From Adineta vaga (lineage: Eukaryota; Rotifera), in NCBI GenBank assembly GCA_021613535.1, contig CP075496.1:2418001-2482000 (forward strand): a stretch of DNA of 64,000 nucleotides. Reading direction: 5' to 3'. Below are positions 1 to 11,202 of the stretch, piece by piece. The position numbers and the translations under genes were made by a program. Each line of letters starts with the position of its first letter. Within the stretch, counting starts at the first letter, position 1. The notes below the pieces were generated by a model, which made no database searches, was not told where the DNA came from, and saw nothing but the letters and a program-made list of their open reading frames with translations.

Positions 1-10
1 TTTCTTCTAG

Positions 11-650
11 GAAGCAATATCTAAAACAGCTGTCGCATCAGTCGAACGTGTCAAACTTCTTCTTCAAACTCAAGATGTCAATCAGAAAATTGCTCAAGGA
101 CAAAAATATAATGGATATGGTGATTGTCTTGTTCGTTGTATTCGAGAAGAAGGTGTAATTTCTCTTTGGTGTGGAAATTGGGCAAATGTTATACGTTATT
201 TTCCCACAGATCATTTTTTTAGCAAACATTAAACTGTGGTATGGCAGGTGCAACAGGTCTCCTATTTGTCTATCCATTTGATTGTGCTCGAACACGTCTT
301 GGCTTTGATATTGGCAAATTTGTTCAAGAACGACAATTCAAAGAAATGAATGATTGTATTATTCAAATCTATAAAGTTGATGACATCCAAGATTATTTCA
401 TTCGTTCTCCTTATTGAATAATGAAAATTTTCAAAAAAGTTGGATGTTTTCGATCTTTATCATGGTTTTCCTGTTGGTGTCGCAGGTATATTTGTTTATC
501 GAGCATTCTATTTGGTTGGCTATGATACTGGTAAGATCGTTTCAATGAAATCTATCAAATATATATCGTAGTGTTGGTTCATCACTTGTTCTTTATGATG
601 AATTCAAACGATGGTTAGTCTTAGCTAATCAATCATCTCGTGCAAAATAA
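11..650 (+). pseudogene. Decayed ADP/ATP carrier (ANT) copy
   Basis: Translated pieces match the mitochondrial ADP/ATP translocase (SLC25A4 family) in order, but in four different frames. Piece 1 (11-229) carries [16 protein letters not shown] and ends at a stop. Piece 2 (about 241-414) carries FVYPFDCARTRLG and ends at a stop. Piece 3 (about 443-532) carries DLYHGFPVGVAGIFVYRAF. Piece 4 (570-650) carries SSLVLYDEFKRW and the terminal stop. The span between pieces 1 and 2 is shortened. Most of the third repeat is gone, including the RRRMMM signature that defines the carrier. A pyrimidine tract with AG (1-10) precedes piece 1, so this looks like a decayed intron-containing copy and not a clean retrocopy. 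It cannot make a working carrier. Confidence 0.85.
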
Positions 651-900
651 TTTCGAATTTATTCTCAAAACAAATTTATATTCAATGTTATATTACTTGC
701 ATTTTTCTTCTCTTAGTAAATTAAACGATCTGATCATTCCATTGGTTTCTTTTCTTATCTGTTCTTTTCTCTTTTACTTTTAATAATAGTGAATTCATAT
801 CTATAAAAATATTCTCTTTTATTCAATTCAAACATACATTCCTCTCGTATCATGAGACATAACTATTTCTTTTCTTTTCTTTTCTTTTCCTTTTTTACAG
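651..900 (+). other. Non-coding stretch ending in a splice acceptor
   Basis: No coding sequence is visible between the carrier remnant and the COMMD exon. The stretch ends in a long T/C-rich tract with cag at 898-900, a strong 3' splice site. The interval is therefore the end of an intron, or the outron of a trans-spliced message. Confidence 0.5.
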
Positions 901-1134
901 ATGACGACTTCAAATCAACAACTAGTTGATCTGGATTGGAAATTTGCAATTAATGTAGCTAGCAGCGAAACTGAGGGTAACACTGGTGCTGCTCGACTTT
1001 ATTTAAAACTAACAACAATGTCGAATAATGGCACGAATCGTACTGATATTCCTCTAAGTGTCACCTTAGAACAATTCTATGCACTTGTCCATCAACTTGA
1101 AAAAGCCAAACTGGAAATGGATGTTTATGCTTAA
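901..1134 (+). CDS. COMM-domain protein, terminal exon (COMMD7/COMMD6-like)
   Basis: This exon encodes 77 residues plus stop and forms an almost complete COMM domain: QQLVDLDWKF at the start, a beta-rich middle, then LEQFYALVHQLEKAK at the end. COMM-domain proteins assemble with CCDC22/CCDC93 in the Commander complex, which recycles endosomal cargo. The wording resembles the COMMD7 C terminus, while the length resembles COMMD6, which is little more than a COMM domain. The ATG at 901 follows an AG acceptor directly. Either earlier exons lie left of the window, with the carrier remnant in the intron, or the message is trans-spliced and starts here. The domain is sure; the start and the paralogue are not. 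Confidence 0.8.
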   Translation: MTTSNQQLVDLDWKFAINVASSETEGNTGAARLYLKLTTMSNNGTNRTDIPLSVTLEQFYALVHQLEKAKLEMDVYA

Positions 1135-1404
1135 GAGAAAACAATTCGTTCTTTTTTTTTGACCTTTTTTCTTTTTATCTATTTATTTTTTTCCAACGAG
1201 CATCGTGTTTGTGTTTTTTTTCTTACAATTGCATCACATAAGAGAGACAGAAAGAAAAACGAAAAAGAACCAAAGGAACAAGAAAGAAAAACGTGAACTG
1301 ATAAACAAAGACAGAGAAAAGAAGAAGAAGACGATGATGATGATGAAATAATGTCTCACTGTGCTGAGCTAAGTTTTCTTTTGAAAATAGATATGAAACA
1401 ATGA

Positions 1405-3010
1405 CTAAGCACGTCCTCGTTGTACAAAATCATTTAATTTCGTACAAGATGGTGTACCTTGGCTTTGCGCTTGACGATAGAGTCCATTATCATTCATCAT
1501 TCGAGCACGCCACATCATTGATTCTTTATATTGTTGTTCACGATAACACTGATGCCGTAGATCAGATGTATATTCGTCTATGACTGATGATTCAAATTTA
1601 TCTATTTCAGCATTAGTTTTTGATGGACGAAAATCAGCTTTGACATAATATTCAACATTGGATAAACGAGTAAAACGTTGTTGAGTGTACTTTCTATAAA
1701 AATATATATGGAATAATTGATTCAAAGTTTAAAAAGTGATAAGATTTATACCCAGTACGGTGCAACTGAAATTGAGGTTCACTCACTAAAAATGTACCGA
1801 TAATTGAAATAAGAAATAGAAATAAATAAGGCAGTAATTGCGCAAGTGTGTGAGTTGTCTAAAGGAAAGAAAACAAATGAAAATAAAAATCAATGAAATT
1901 AACAAACATTTTGTGTTTGATTTTGTGTTGAATGAGTTGTGTAATGAAAGGGACTCTGTTGTTGACGACGTCGATAGGTACGATTTGATGGTCCTAAAAT
2001 AATAAAGATGAGTTATGCATCAATACAAGTGAAATTACAAATTGTAACACGATATGAATAGGACTAGATAGTCTTTGGTAATCAAATTATTAAAACTATA
2101 CCTGAGTATCCAAAGAAAATATTGAAAATCTCTTCGGCTGAAAAATCATCATCTTCATAATAATAATATTGTTGTGAACTACGTCCACCACCACCATTAC
2201 TACCACGATGATATTGAGGTTCCATCGCCTGACCATATTGATCATATTGTTCTCGTTTTTTTGGATCACTCAAAATTGAAAATGCTTTGCCAATAGCTAT
2301 ATCAATATTAAAAATAAATACAATAACACCTACAAATTAATCACGATAATTTACCTTTAAAAGCATCTGTAGCACCCGGTGCTTTACATTTATCTGGATG
2401 AAACTAGATAGACATATATAAAATTTAAATTGAAAATCTTTGCTCTTTGTTTCAATTTACTTGAAGTGCTAATTTACGATAAGCTTTCTTCAAATCAGCT
2501 TCAGATGCTGTTTTACTAACACCGAGAATTTCATATAAATCTTTGCAAGTTTTAACTCTAATAATACAATTTAAATAGCATAGATTTTTTTTCGTTAGAA
2601 ATACTTACTTTCGTACAGCATCAACTTCTTCAGAAGTATAATCATTCGAAGAAGTTGTATTGCTATTCGTTGTTGTTCTTTGTCTTGCATGGGATGCATT
2701 TCCATTTGTGGTTGCTTGATCATGATTTGCGGATGATGCTGATTCATGAGTTCTATGATTTGCTTTACTTGATGAAGATGATGTCGAATGAGAATTAGCA
2801 TACATCAGTCGTTCGATGAGATCTAATATCATTTCAATAGAAGAAATATATATTCAAAAATCAATGAAAGAATATACCTTTAGCTTTTTGCGTAGGAAAA
2901 AGACTTTCTGATTTATTAAGATATCGAAGTGCTCGTTCATTGTCATTTGCAAGTATGGCTGTTTCTGCAAGTTCAATGTAATGTAATGCTGAATCTTTGT
3001 TTGCTTCCAT
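1405..3010 (-). CDS. DNAJB12: DnaJ homologue subfamily B member 12/14 (ER membrane J-protein)
   Basis: The product is a 389-residue tail-region membrane J-protein that recruits Hsp70 to the cytosolic face of the ER for quality control. Eight exons (3010-2878, 2822-2609, 2557-2461, 2403-2355, 2296-2102, 1993-1908, 1858-1752, 1693-1405) sum to 390 codons. The N terminus [16 protein letters not shown] matches the family start. A Ser/His/Thr-rich linker follows, then the J domain (about 117-180) with the HPDK catalytic loop on the 49-base exon 4. Next come a YYYY/acidic stretch with EEIFNIFFG, one hydrophobic helix on exon 7 ([17 protein letters not shown]) and the DUF1977 tail with ending TPSCTKL. 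Length and order match DNAJB12 and DNAJB14, which cannot be told apart here. It is divergent from the gene at 3642. Confidence 0.95.
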
Positions 3011-3641
3011 TGTTGAAGACAGGATAAAATACAGTTAGATAAATAAAAAAGGAAAATTAAATTGACGAGATGACTGGAACAAACAACGACATTGAAAACA
3101 AGACAAACAAGAAACAAACTAAGATGTGTAGATGTTGCTAACCAAGGCCAAATGTGAGAGATACAAGCACCTGTTATATCGAAAAAAATATATAAAGATT
3201 TGTAAGATGTTTCGAAAAACTGAAGAATAAATAAATTATGTCATTGAATACTTGAAATGAATAAATATGCTTATAATATCGCCATGCAGGCAGAGAGCAG
3301 TCAGGTCATAATCTCCATTTCCTAATAACAAAGGTCTCTCTTTCGTATCTGATTGGATACTGTATATCGCCTATTACGTAAATTTTTTGACATTCGAAGG
3401 ATGTCACTACTGATCATACATTGCGATGACAAAAATAAAAAGCATAGCTATCAAAAATGTCTTCTGTTATTTAAAATCGAAATTTTGAAAATATTATTTA
3501 CAGATTCTATTGAACAAAACTTTTTCCATTGGTGTTCATCGTTAGTAAACTTAAAAATCAAATTACAAAACGAAGCCACAATAAAACAAAATTGAATTTA
3601 TAATAGACTAAATAAAAACATTTCTTCCAATACGTAATTCA
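3011..3641. promoter_or_regulatory. Divergent intergenic region
   Basis: This 631-base gap separates the start codons of the J-protein gene (-) and the Ser/Thr-rich gene (+), so it must hold both promoters. I see no conserved coding sequence. Short open frames here lack family similarity. Confidence 0.5.
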
Positions 3642-5193
3642 ATGGGTAACAAATCCAATACTCCTACAGATCATTCCGTCACTTCTTCATCTCCTCCTCC
3701 ACCTCATCCTCCTTCATCTCCTCGGACTACAACAAGTACAGCTATCCTCAATGCTCCTAACACAACAGTAATGCCTACTACACCTACTCCTGAAACGACG
3801 TTTGTATCGTATCCAACAGATGATACTCTAATAACAACAACAGCAGCAACAGCAACAGCAATTGAAAGTTTGTCTAAAATGCAAAATAAACTCAACGATA
3901 TAATTCATCTTTTTCTCAGGTACTTCTAAACCAACATTCCATTCTGTTGCAACAACCCTCATTAACAAGGAAGAAAATTCATCAAAACCTGCTGTGAAAT
4001 CAGCTGCTAAGCAATGGTATAAATGGAGTAAATCTGAAAAACTAAAGCTTGAAAAAGGTAAAGTACTTTGGTATATGAATCCAACAGTTCCAAATACCAA
4101 TACGGATATTGTTCCTACGGAAACAATAACAACAACAGTGACAACGCCAACGATAAAAATACCGGAATCTAATACAAAAGACACATCCGATGATACAAAT
4201 ATTTCTGTGTTGCCAAGTTATCAATTACGTTCAACCACTACACACAATCCTCCTGATATTGATCGTGCTCCATCATTTCAACGTGAATTGACAAATACAG
4301 ATGTCTCAAATTTTAAATACTATCATCCAGATGAACGTTCTAAACAATCGGTATGAAATATTTTGTTGCTTTTTTTTCGAATGATAATAATTAAAATAAA
4401 GATTAGATAATATGAAAACATTTTCTATTTGATAGGGTGGTATACATACAAAAGCAACGATGTATCGAATGAATACGATATTAAAACAAACACCGCTACC
4501 AACGCAATCATCTTCCCTCATAGGAACAAATCCTGGTGATATCACGACTACCTCTACAAAACCAATAGAAGATCCATCAACGATACGTACATATGTTTCT
4601 CGTGGTCTACAAACTGATCTTGAAGTACAACCGATGAATTCATCTTCATCACAAATGCGCTATTATGAAAAACAACAATCTCACGTAAGATCAAATCGAT
4701 CTCTATTGATAAAATTACTTCATTTTAATTTTTCCTATTGAAATAGATTGTACCACTTTCAGCACTATCTGATTATACTTCTAATAATACTGGATTGTAT
4801 CATTTAACACCACAAAGTACAAATTATGAGTCCACACTTCCACCGATTAGAGAACCATCACAAGACAATGCTGATCAATTTCAATCATCATCTGTTCATT
4901 CTAATCCTTCTGTACAGACATCAATCTTAAAAAAATCATCAACAGTATTATCTCAAGAAACAACTAATCCTCTTTCCGAACAAACACATGATCAAGTCGT
5001 TGAAGAATTACGTAAACGTAATAAAGACTTTAAAGATGGTACATATCGTGTAAAAAAGGTTCATCTTTTGGAAAAATCTGACCTGCAGCCACCACCACCA
5101 CCACCACCATTACTCAAAGTTACATTTAATCTTCCACCAACAAAAGCTAGTCAAAGTATTACGAGAAGTGAGAAATTATTTTCTAGTAGTTAA
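3642..5193 (+). CDS. Unknown Ser/Thr/Pro-rich protein with N-terminal MGNKS
   Basis: Four exons (3642-3867, 3920-4350, 4436-4684, 4747-5193) give 450 residues with all junctions in frame. I do not recognise the family. The sequence is low in complexity and rich in Thr, Ser, Pro and Asn, with a poly-Pro run near the C terminus. Two denser patches look ordered: AKQWYKWSKSEKLKLEKGK near residues 105-125, and EELRKRNKDFKDGTYRVKK near residue 390. The N terminus MGNKSN has Gly2 and a Ser at position 5 or 6, which suits N-myristoylation, so membrane attachment is possible. No signal peptide or transmembrane helix is seen. A scaffold or adaptor role is a guess only. Confidence 0.75.
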
Positions 5194-5305
5194 TTATTTG
5201 AATCGAAAAAAAATAGGCAGGCAAATAAACACGAAAAGAAAAGAAAAAAGAAGAAGATGAAGACGATAAATGTATTTTTGTTTCTGTTCTATGTTTTCTA
5301 TTCGT

Positions 5306-6329
5306 TTATGAATAAAAGTCATAATTTGTTGAACAATCATTATGAATAGTTGATAATTTATTGATTCCATTGGTTGGATTGTATGTAAAATAAGATGATA
5401 AATTATCAATTGTCGAATGATTATTCAATGTTTCATGTGGAACAGTTTGCGGGGGTGTTGATGAGATGATGCCAGTGGTATCAAATGTTGGAAATGTGTA
5501 ATGATTTGATGTATTATAAAATGAATGTCTGGTCCAATAGGGATTGTTTGGATTGAATTTTGATTCATTTGTTGAATAGACATTTGTTGTTGATGATGAT
5601 GATGTTGGATATGGAGAAAATGAACCTTGAAATGTATTTGGATAAAATGTTGATGGATAAAAAGGTACATAATTTTCATCTGATCGAATTTGTTGTTTGA
5701 TTTTATTTGTTGATGATGATGATGAATAAAATGCTGAATTTGTTGAAGATGAAGAAGAGGAGGAGGATTTATTAACGGATGTTGTTGCAGATATTTTTGG
5801 AGAAATTAATGTTGTACCTTTATTAATTTGTCCATTACGTGATATGAATGGATAAAGTGTTTGAGGATCGCAGACAAAACGGTAAACATAACGTTCACCA
5901 GCTACTTTTTGCATGATACCTTTTTCATAATAATAACGAAGTGATCGTGATAATTTGTCATAATTCATTGAAGGGCGATTTTTTTGTACACCCCATAAAC
6001 GTGCAACCTAGAAATTAGACGAACGAAAGATATTATTGATAGAATCCGATCGAAGTTTTTCTATTTACTTCTTCAGGTTCAACTAATTTAAATTCTAAAC
6101 CTTTTCCTGTCCAAATAATAATCGTACCATTAAGACCATCTTCGAGTAAAGCTAATAAAAATTGCCATAATTGAACTGAACCACGTCGACAATATAATTG
6201 AGAATCACGAACTGATTTCCATCGACGTTCTAAATAAATGAGTCATGAATAAAACTCGTTTCTCATTCAATTTTCGTTTATTTTACCTCCACGACTTCGA
6301 GGTTGTTCACTCGTCGATCCGCAAGACAT
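5306..6329 (-). CDS. ETS transcription factor, PEA3 (ETV1/4/5) group
   Basis: Three exons (6329-6287, 6229-6069, 6007-5306) give 301 residues. The ETS domain fills about residues 21-110: it opens [17 protein letters not shown], continues [15 protein letters not shown], and has the recognition helix [19 protein letters not shown]. The run [14 protein letters not shown] just after it is typical of the PEA3 subfamily. In vertebrates the ETS domain sits near the C terminus of a roughly 480-residue protein. Here the N terminus is only about 20 residues, and a Ser/Thr/Asn-rich tail of about 190 residues follows. The PEA3 acidic activation domain is absent, or lies in an upstream exon I cannot see. 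An AG acceptor-like site lies a few bases before the ATG, so a 5' exon or trans-splicing is possible. Confidence 0.93.
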
Positions 6330-8389
6330 TCTATTAATACTAAATAATAAAAAAAGAGAAAAAAATGCATTCAAATGATTTTGATGTTTGAGATTTTTTT
6401 CTTAATAAAGGCACTCATCTTAATTATCGTGTCTTCTATACTCGTTATTAGAATTGAAATATAAGAATAAAAGTAATAGCAATCTTTTCTTTTTTTTTCT
6501 GATGTGCACAAGTCAATTAGATATTTCATTCTTCTCCCCACGTCGTAGACAAAAAAACTCAGAATGAGGTCTCTCTTTTTCTTATCATTAGTCAAATATA
6601 TATAGAGGTGTTATATAGAGAACTAACTCGATCATTAAAATAGATATATTATATCTATATTCGTGTTCAATATGACAAGAAAGAAATGATCGCTCTATTA
6701 AGAAAACCAGAAACATAACTTCAATCGTTCTAGTACATCACTCACGTGCACATATCAATCATTTGTCTTCTCTTTTTTCCTAAAGAACAGATCATCATTA
6801 TCAAATCTCATATACAAAAGAACACTTATCGGAAATTAATCAATAATTTCTCACTTTCTATCAACTAATCCATTGGACATGACATGTCACAAATTTTCCA
6901 AAAAGATCTATCGAAAAGCTCATTAGATAATAACCAGCATTGAATATATCTCAAGAAAAGAAGACGATCAAAAATCGTCCGATATTGCTTTCCAACCGGA
7001 TATAGAAACTCAATGTTCAAGAAGAGATCCAGTTTTTGGACGTTATCATCTCATGTCATTGATAATGTTAACAATCATTTATAATGGAACTTACCCTTGA
7101 GCGTTTAGTTGTCAGCAATGATTAGCCGACAATAGTTCGTCACTTTACCGTTCGAGCAGGTGTGCGTTGTGATGATGATATGTTCTCTTCTTTTTGATTT
7201 CAGCTTGGAATATGAAGAAGAAGAATAAGACACTTGAAGGCGACTAAATGCTGAATTGTACGAGTTTTTTTTTCAATGAATTAAATCTCTGATCATCTCG
7301 TAATTAGAAGAGAGAAATAGAAGAAGGAGAGAAAAAAAACTTATCAGATTAATATAGACTATGCACCAATCGGAAGACATCTTGATGATATTTTCATAAC
7401 CAATGATAATCAAGAGAAGAGAAAAAGAAACAAACTTTATGTTCAAATCAACATGAATCTCTCATTAATCATTTCTAACTCAATGTCATTTAACTGCTTC
7501 TCCATTGATAGGAATCTATAGTTTATAAAAAAAATGAAATATAAGAATGTTTTATCTTGTTCTACATGCAATTTAATGTAATAAATTTTTTTCAACAAGT
7601 TCAATCACGGTTGGATATCATCAATAGTTTCAAGTAGATTGATTTGATAAAAGATTTTCATTGTTTCGAAATGAGAAATGATTCATTGTTGACATTCGTC
7701 AAATATTTATATCCATCATTCACTCAGATTATATAAAATTCATAGAAAGAGAATTCTGCTTCTTTTTTTCTTTCTTATTCGATTATTCTTAGAAGTTTTA
7801 ATTTGAGTCTGAGGAAAAGAAATGCTCAGTATGTAGCATAGATGATTTCTAATTTAGATTTTATGAATATATTTTCGATCTTTACATGAAGTTTCAACAA
7901 TTAATTTCAAGATTGTGAGATCATCAAACCAGACATGATCTATGATACAGTTTTACAAGAAAATCTTCATCTGTGTTTTTGCAAAAAAATTTTTAAAGAC
8001 TTCATGGTTAAATGAAACTAAACATCCTGTAAATTCTCTCCATTTCTCATATTACAAAAAGAGGTGTTGTTTGATTCTTGTCATTAAGCTTGTTCTATCG
8101 ACATTTCTATGAGTAAGAAAAAAGAAACTGAAGTTTCATATTTGTCGCTATATCGGTCAAAGAGAAATCGAAAAAATTTCTTGTATATTTTTCTATCTCT
8201 CTCTCTAGAAAATAAATCACCAAACATATTCTTTATGTAAAAAAGAAAGAAAGAAAGATCGGAACAATAACAATATTAACGCCAATAACATACTTATCAT
8301 CACTGGAGAAAAACAGAATCTGATAGAAACTAACTATAAGAAAGAGTTAAAAGAACAAATCATGAAAATCAAAAATCTAATTAGTCTAA
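6330..8389. other. Long gene-poor interval
   Basis: About 2 kb of A+T-rich sequence lies upstream of the ETS gene and downstream of glucosidase II beta. I see only short open frames without similarity or coding bias. It probably carries the ETS promoter, and could hide non-coding or very short N-terminal exons of that gene. Confidence 0.4.
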
Positions 8390-11202
8390 TTAAAATTCTA
8401 CATGAGTAGAATGTGAAGTTGTTACGGCAATTGTTTCATCACATGCTGATGGAGTTTCAAATATCATCGCATATTCACATCGACTTGGTTCTCGAACATC
8501 AACTGGTTTATGTTCGATTCCACAACGAAATGTAACGGTTAATGAACGCGATGGACCATTCCAACATGTTGCACCATTAGCATATTTCATACGTAAATAT
8601 TTATTATCAACTGGACCAGTCCACGAATCCCAATAACCAATTGTTACCTCACTACCACCACCTTTTTGAATTTGTCTTGCATCTTTAAACATACACACTC
8701 GATATGTATATTCTCGTTCTTCATAATCGTAACATTGATCGATAAATGCAGAATATTCTCCTTGTGGTCCTGTATCAACATTGGATTGTTTCTTTAAATC
8801 TCTAAACGAAAAACACTCGATTACAATCTTAAAGTTTTAATTTATATAGAAAGAATGTACTCAATTTGTTGTTTTATGTGAAGAATTCTTCCATCAACTG
8901 CATTAAATTCATTTCGTGCTTGATCAGCTATTTGTATCAGTCGTTTTGTTTCTTCATCATATTCAGGTGCTGTATCATCATGAATATGTTTTTCATGTTC
9001 AAGTGACTAAAATAGAAATAGAATTTTAAAGCTATATTTTAACTTTCCTATCTTCTTACAGTTGGTATTGATGATGATTGACGATATGTTTCCATATCTT
9101 CTTCGGTATGATGCTCGTGTGATGATGATGATGATGATGGTACATTTGTTGTGTCATCTTGTTGATTATCAGAAGTTTCTAATGATGGTTCGGGAAGTGG
9201 TGTTGGTTCGGGTGGTGGTCGTGTTGGTTCAGGTAGTTTTTTGTATGAATTGGATATTTGATCGAATACTGTTGTATTAAAATCGTCTAAATTTACTGAA
9301 TCAGCACCAAGAATTGTCTGTTTTATAAAAATACAAAATAAAAAATCTTCTTCTACATATTCAGAAATCTTACTCGAACTTCATCAACACTGAACTCATT
9401 TTCTGTATCAAGATCAAGTTCTGTATGTTGTTGTAATTCATCAATAGATACTCTAGAAAACAAAAGCAATGCATTATTTAATCTTCATGAGGAAAAATTG
9501 TCGAAACATACAATGAATCTCCATTTGTATCTAAATCAACAAACATTTCACGTATTTGACGATTACGAAGAATAGCTTCATATTTCGCATGTTGTTCTAT
9601 CAAGAAACAGGCACTTCATTCAATAGTGAAAATAGATAATAACAATGACAAACCTTCCCATAACTTTTGATGTTTATCTTTTGCTTCCTTTTCAGGTAAT
9701 TCAGCTTGACGTTTCAATTCTACAAGGAAAAAAAAATAGTCAATCATAAAGATTCCTTTTCTTACCTTCTTTTCCTTTCAATTCATTTTCAGCAAGTTTT
9801 AAATCTTCTTCAAATTCTATAAGACGTTTCTACATAGAAAACATCGAATATTTTAAATGTTAATTTTTGCTTTCGAAAAAATCTACTTGTCGTTCAGCAT
9901 TACTAGCAATTGATTTCGCAATAATCTCTTTCTTTTTGGCGACACCTGCTTCATGTAATACTCGTTTCGCTTCACGTTCAGCTTGATTTTTCTGTGCCAA
10001 TTCACTAAAACAGAGCAATGAAAGCAAAATTAGTTTCATTCGATGATTTATTTCGATAAGCAAATATAAAAGAAAATTCATATAGAAAAATAGAATGTGC
10101 AAGACAATATTCATCCGATTTAGACAGTCAAATTTGTTTTTGATCAAGAAAACTCTTCCTACAGAAGATAACATACAAAACAAAGGTTGAATAACTTAGA
10201 CACTATATTTCAAAACAGAACGTTTATGTTGTTCGCGAAATAATCTGAATAAATTAGTTCGATAAGAATAAATCAAACAAAATAGAAACACGATGAAAAT
10301 CAAGGATTTCCATGAGAAGAAATTAATCGAATAGGTTTCATCGATTACTGTTCGATTTAGATATTTATCAATTAATAGCCCATGTTCACTAAATAGTCGA
10401 TTGTTTTCAGTTTTAATTGTTGATGTGTGTTGAGTTTTGACGTTTTTAAATTGTTTAAAACTTTTCTTATTCGGAAATTTTGTTTGATAAAAAACTAAAT
10501 TGTTTGGTGAATTTAGTAATAATGAATGAGAAGAACTGTGAGATGAACTAAAATATGAGACGCGAAAAAAGAAATACGAACTAAGTTTATCCAAGAAAAT
10601 CTTCCAGAAAGAATAAAAGAAAATATTCGATATCGATGAAAAATACTTACAAACATGTGTTGTTGCAAACAATATTCGTTTCATATTCATCTGATCCATC
10701 ACAACAATCTAATGAATAACGATATTGTTTTACAATTACATCAATTATAGACAATACATACCACAGATACCATCACCAACGAAATGAGATGGTATTAACG
10801 TTCCAACATAACCTTTATTTTCACAGAAGAATCGTCCATTTGGACAAGCGGATGTACCTGGTTCATCACTACCATCTAAGAATATACACAAAAAACAATT
10901 ATTATTGAATATCGATTCTTATTTTAACTAACCTCGACAATCACAGTAATCATCATTGATAAATTCGTATGGAATGGTTAATGAACCATCTAGACAATTG
11001 AATGGTTTTGATGGAACATACATTGAAAGAACTAAATTTTCAAACAAAGAAAAAAGACGTTTTTGTTTTTCGAATTATAAAAATGAATTTAGTCATTACG
11101 TGAAGTTTGAACACCACGTAAGATAGTTTGTTCGACATTTCCACCACTAATTAATGTCAAAAGGCATGAGAGAAGAAAGAGATTCACGCAGGACGGAAAC
11201 AT
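8390..11202 (-). CDS. PRKCSH: Glucosidase II beta subunit (PRKCSH/GTB1)
   Basis: This is the regulatory subunit of ER glucosidase II, which trims glucose from N-glycans in the calnexin cycle. Twelve exons (11202-11100, 11031-10933, 10875-10762, 10708-10651, 10004-9887, 9829-9766, 9719-9654, 9596-9512, 9452-9374, 9317-9060, 9006-8861, 8801-8390) give 533 residues. In order: signal peptide (1-20), two Cys-rich LDLa-like modules with NDDYCDCRDGSDEPG and CDCCDGSDEYE, a charged coiled coil, an EF-hand pair (DLDTNGDS and DLDTENEFS), a Pro/Glu/Ser linker, and the mannose-6-phosphate-receptor-like domain with WDSWTGP, CWNGPSRS and EPSRCEY. The C terminus is HVEF, where vertebrates have HDEL, so the usual ER retrieval signal is altered. 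Intron 4 is long (646 bases) and holds an extra terminal exon. Confidence 0.96.
10196..10547 (-). CDS. Alternative 3' terminal exon of PRKCSH encoding a membrane anchor
   Basis: Inside PRKCSH intron 4 an acceptor (AG at 10549-10548 after a T/C tract) opens a 117-codon frame ending at 10196. Spliced from the exon 4 donor at 10651 it restores frame exactly (374 + 352 bases = 242 codons). The protein would be 241 residues: signal peptide, both LDLa modules, a Ser/Asn/Lys-rich stretch, one hydrophobic helix (about 205-220, SLIFIVFLFCLIYSY) and a basic tail of 21 residues. The exon has no Met, so it cannot be a gene on its own. On the minus strand an AATAAA lies at 10052-10047, past the stop and before exon 5. 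It would turn a soluble ER subunit into a short type I membrane protein. I recognise no homologue. Confidence 0.6.

Noticed and set aside
3353-3595. 80-codon + strand frame
   Set aside because: It lies in a divergent promoter and has no similarity or splice signals.
10196-10702. Continuous minus-strand frame starting with MMDQMNM as an independent gene
   Set aside because: Its first part overlaps PRKCSH exon 4 in another frame, and the conserved-looking part has no Met. The spliced alternative exon explains it better.
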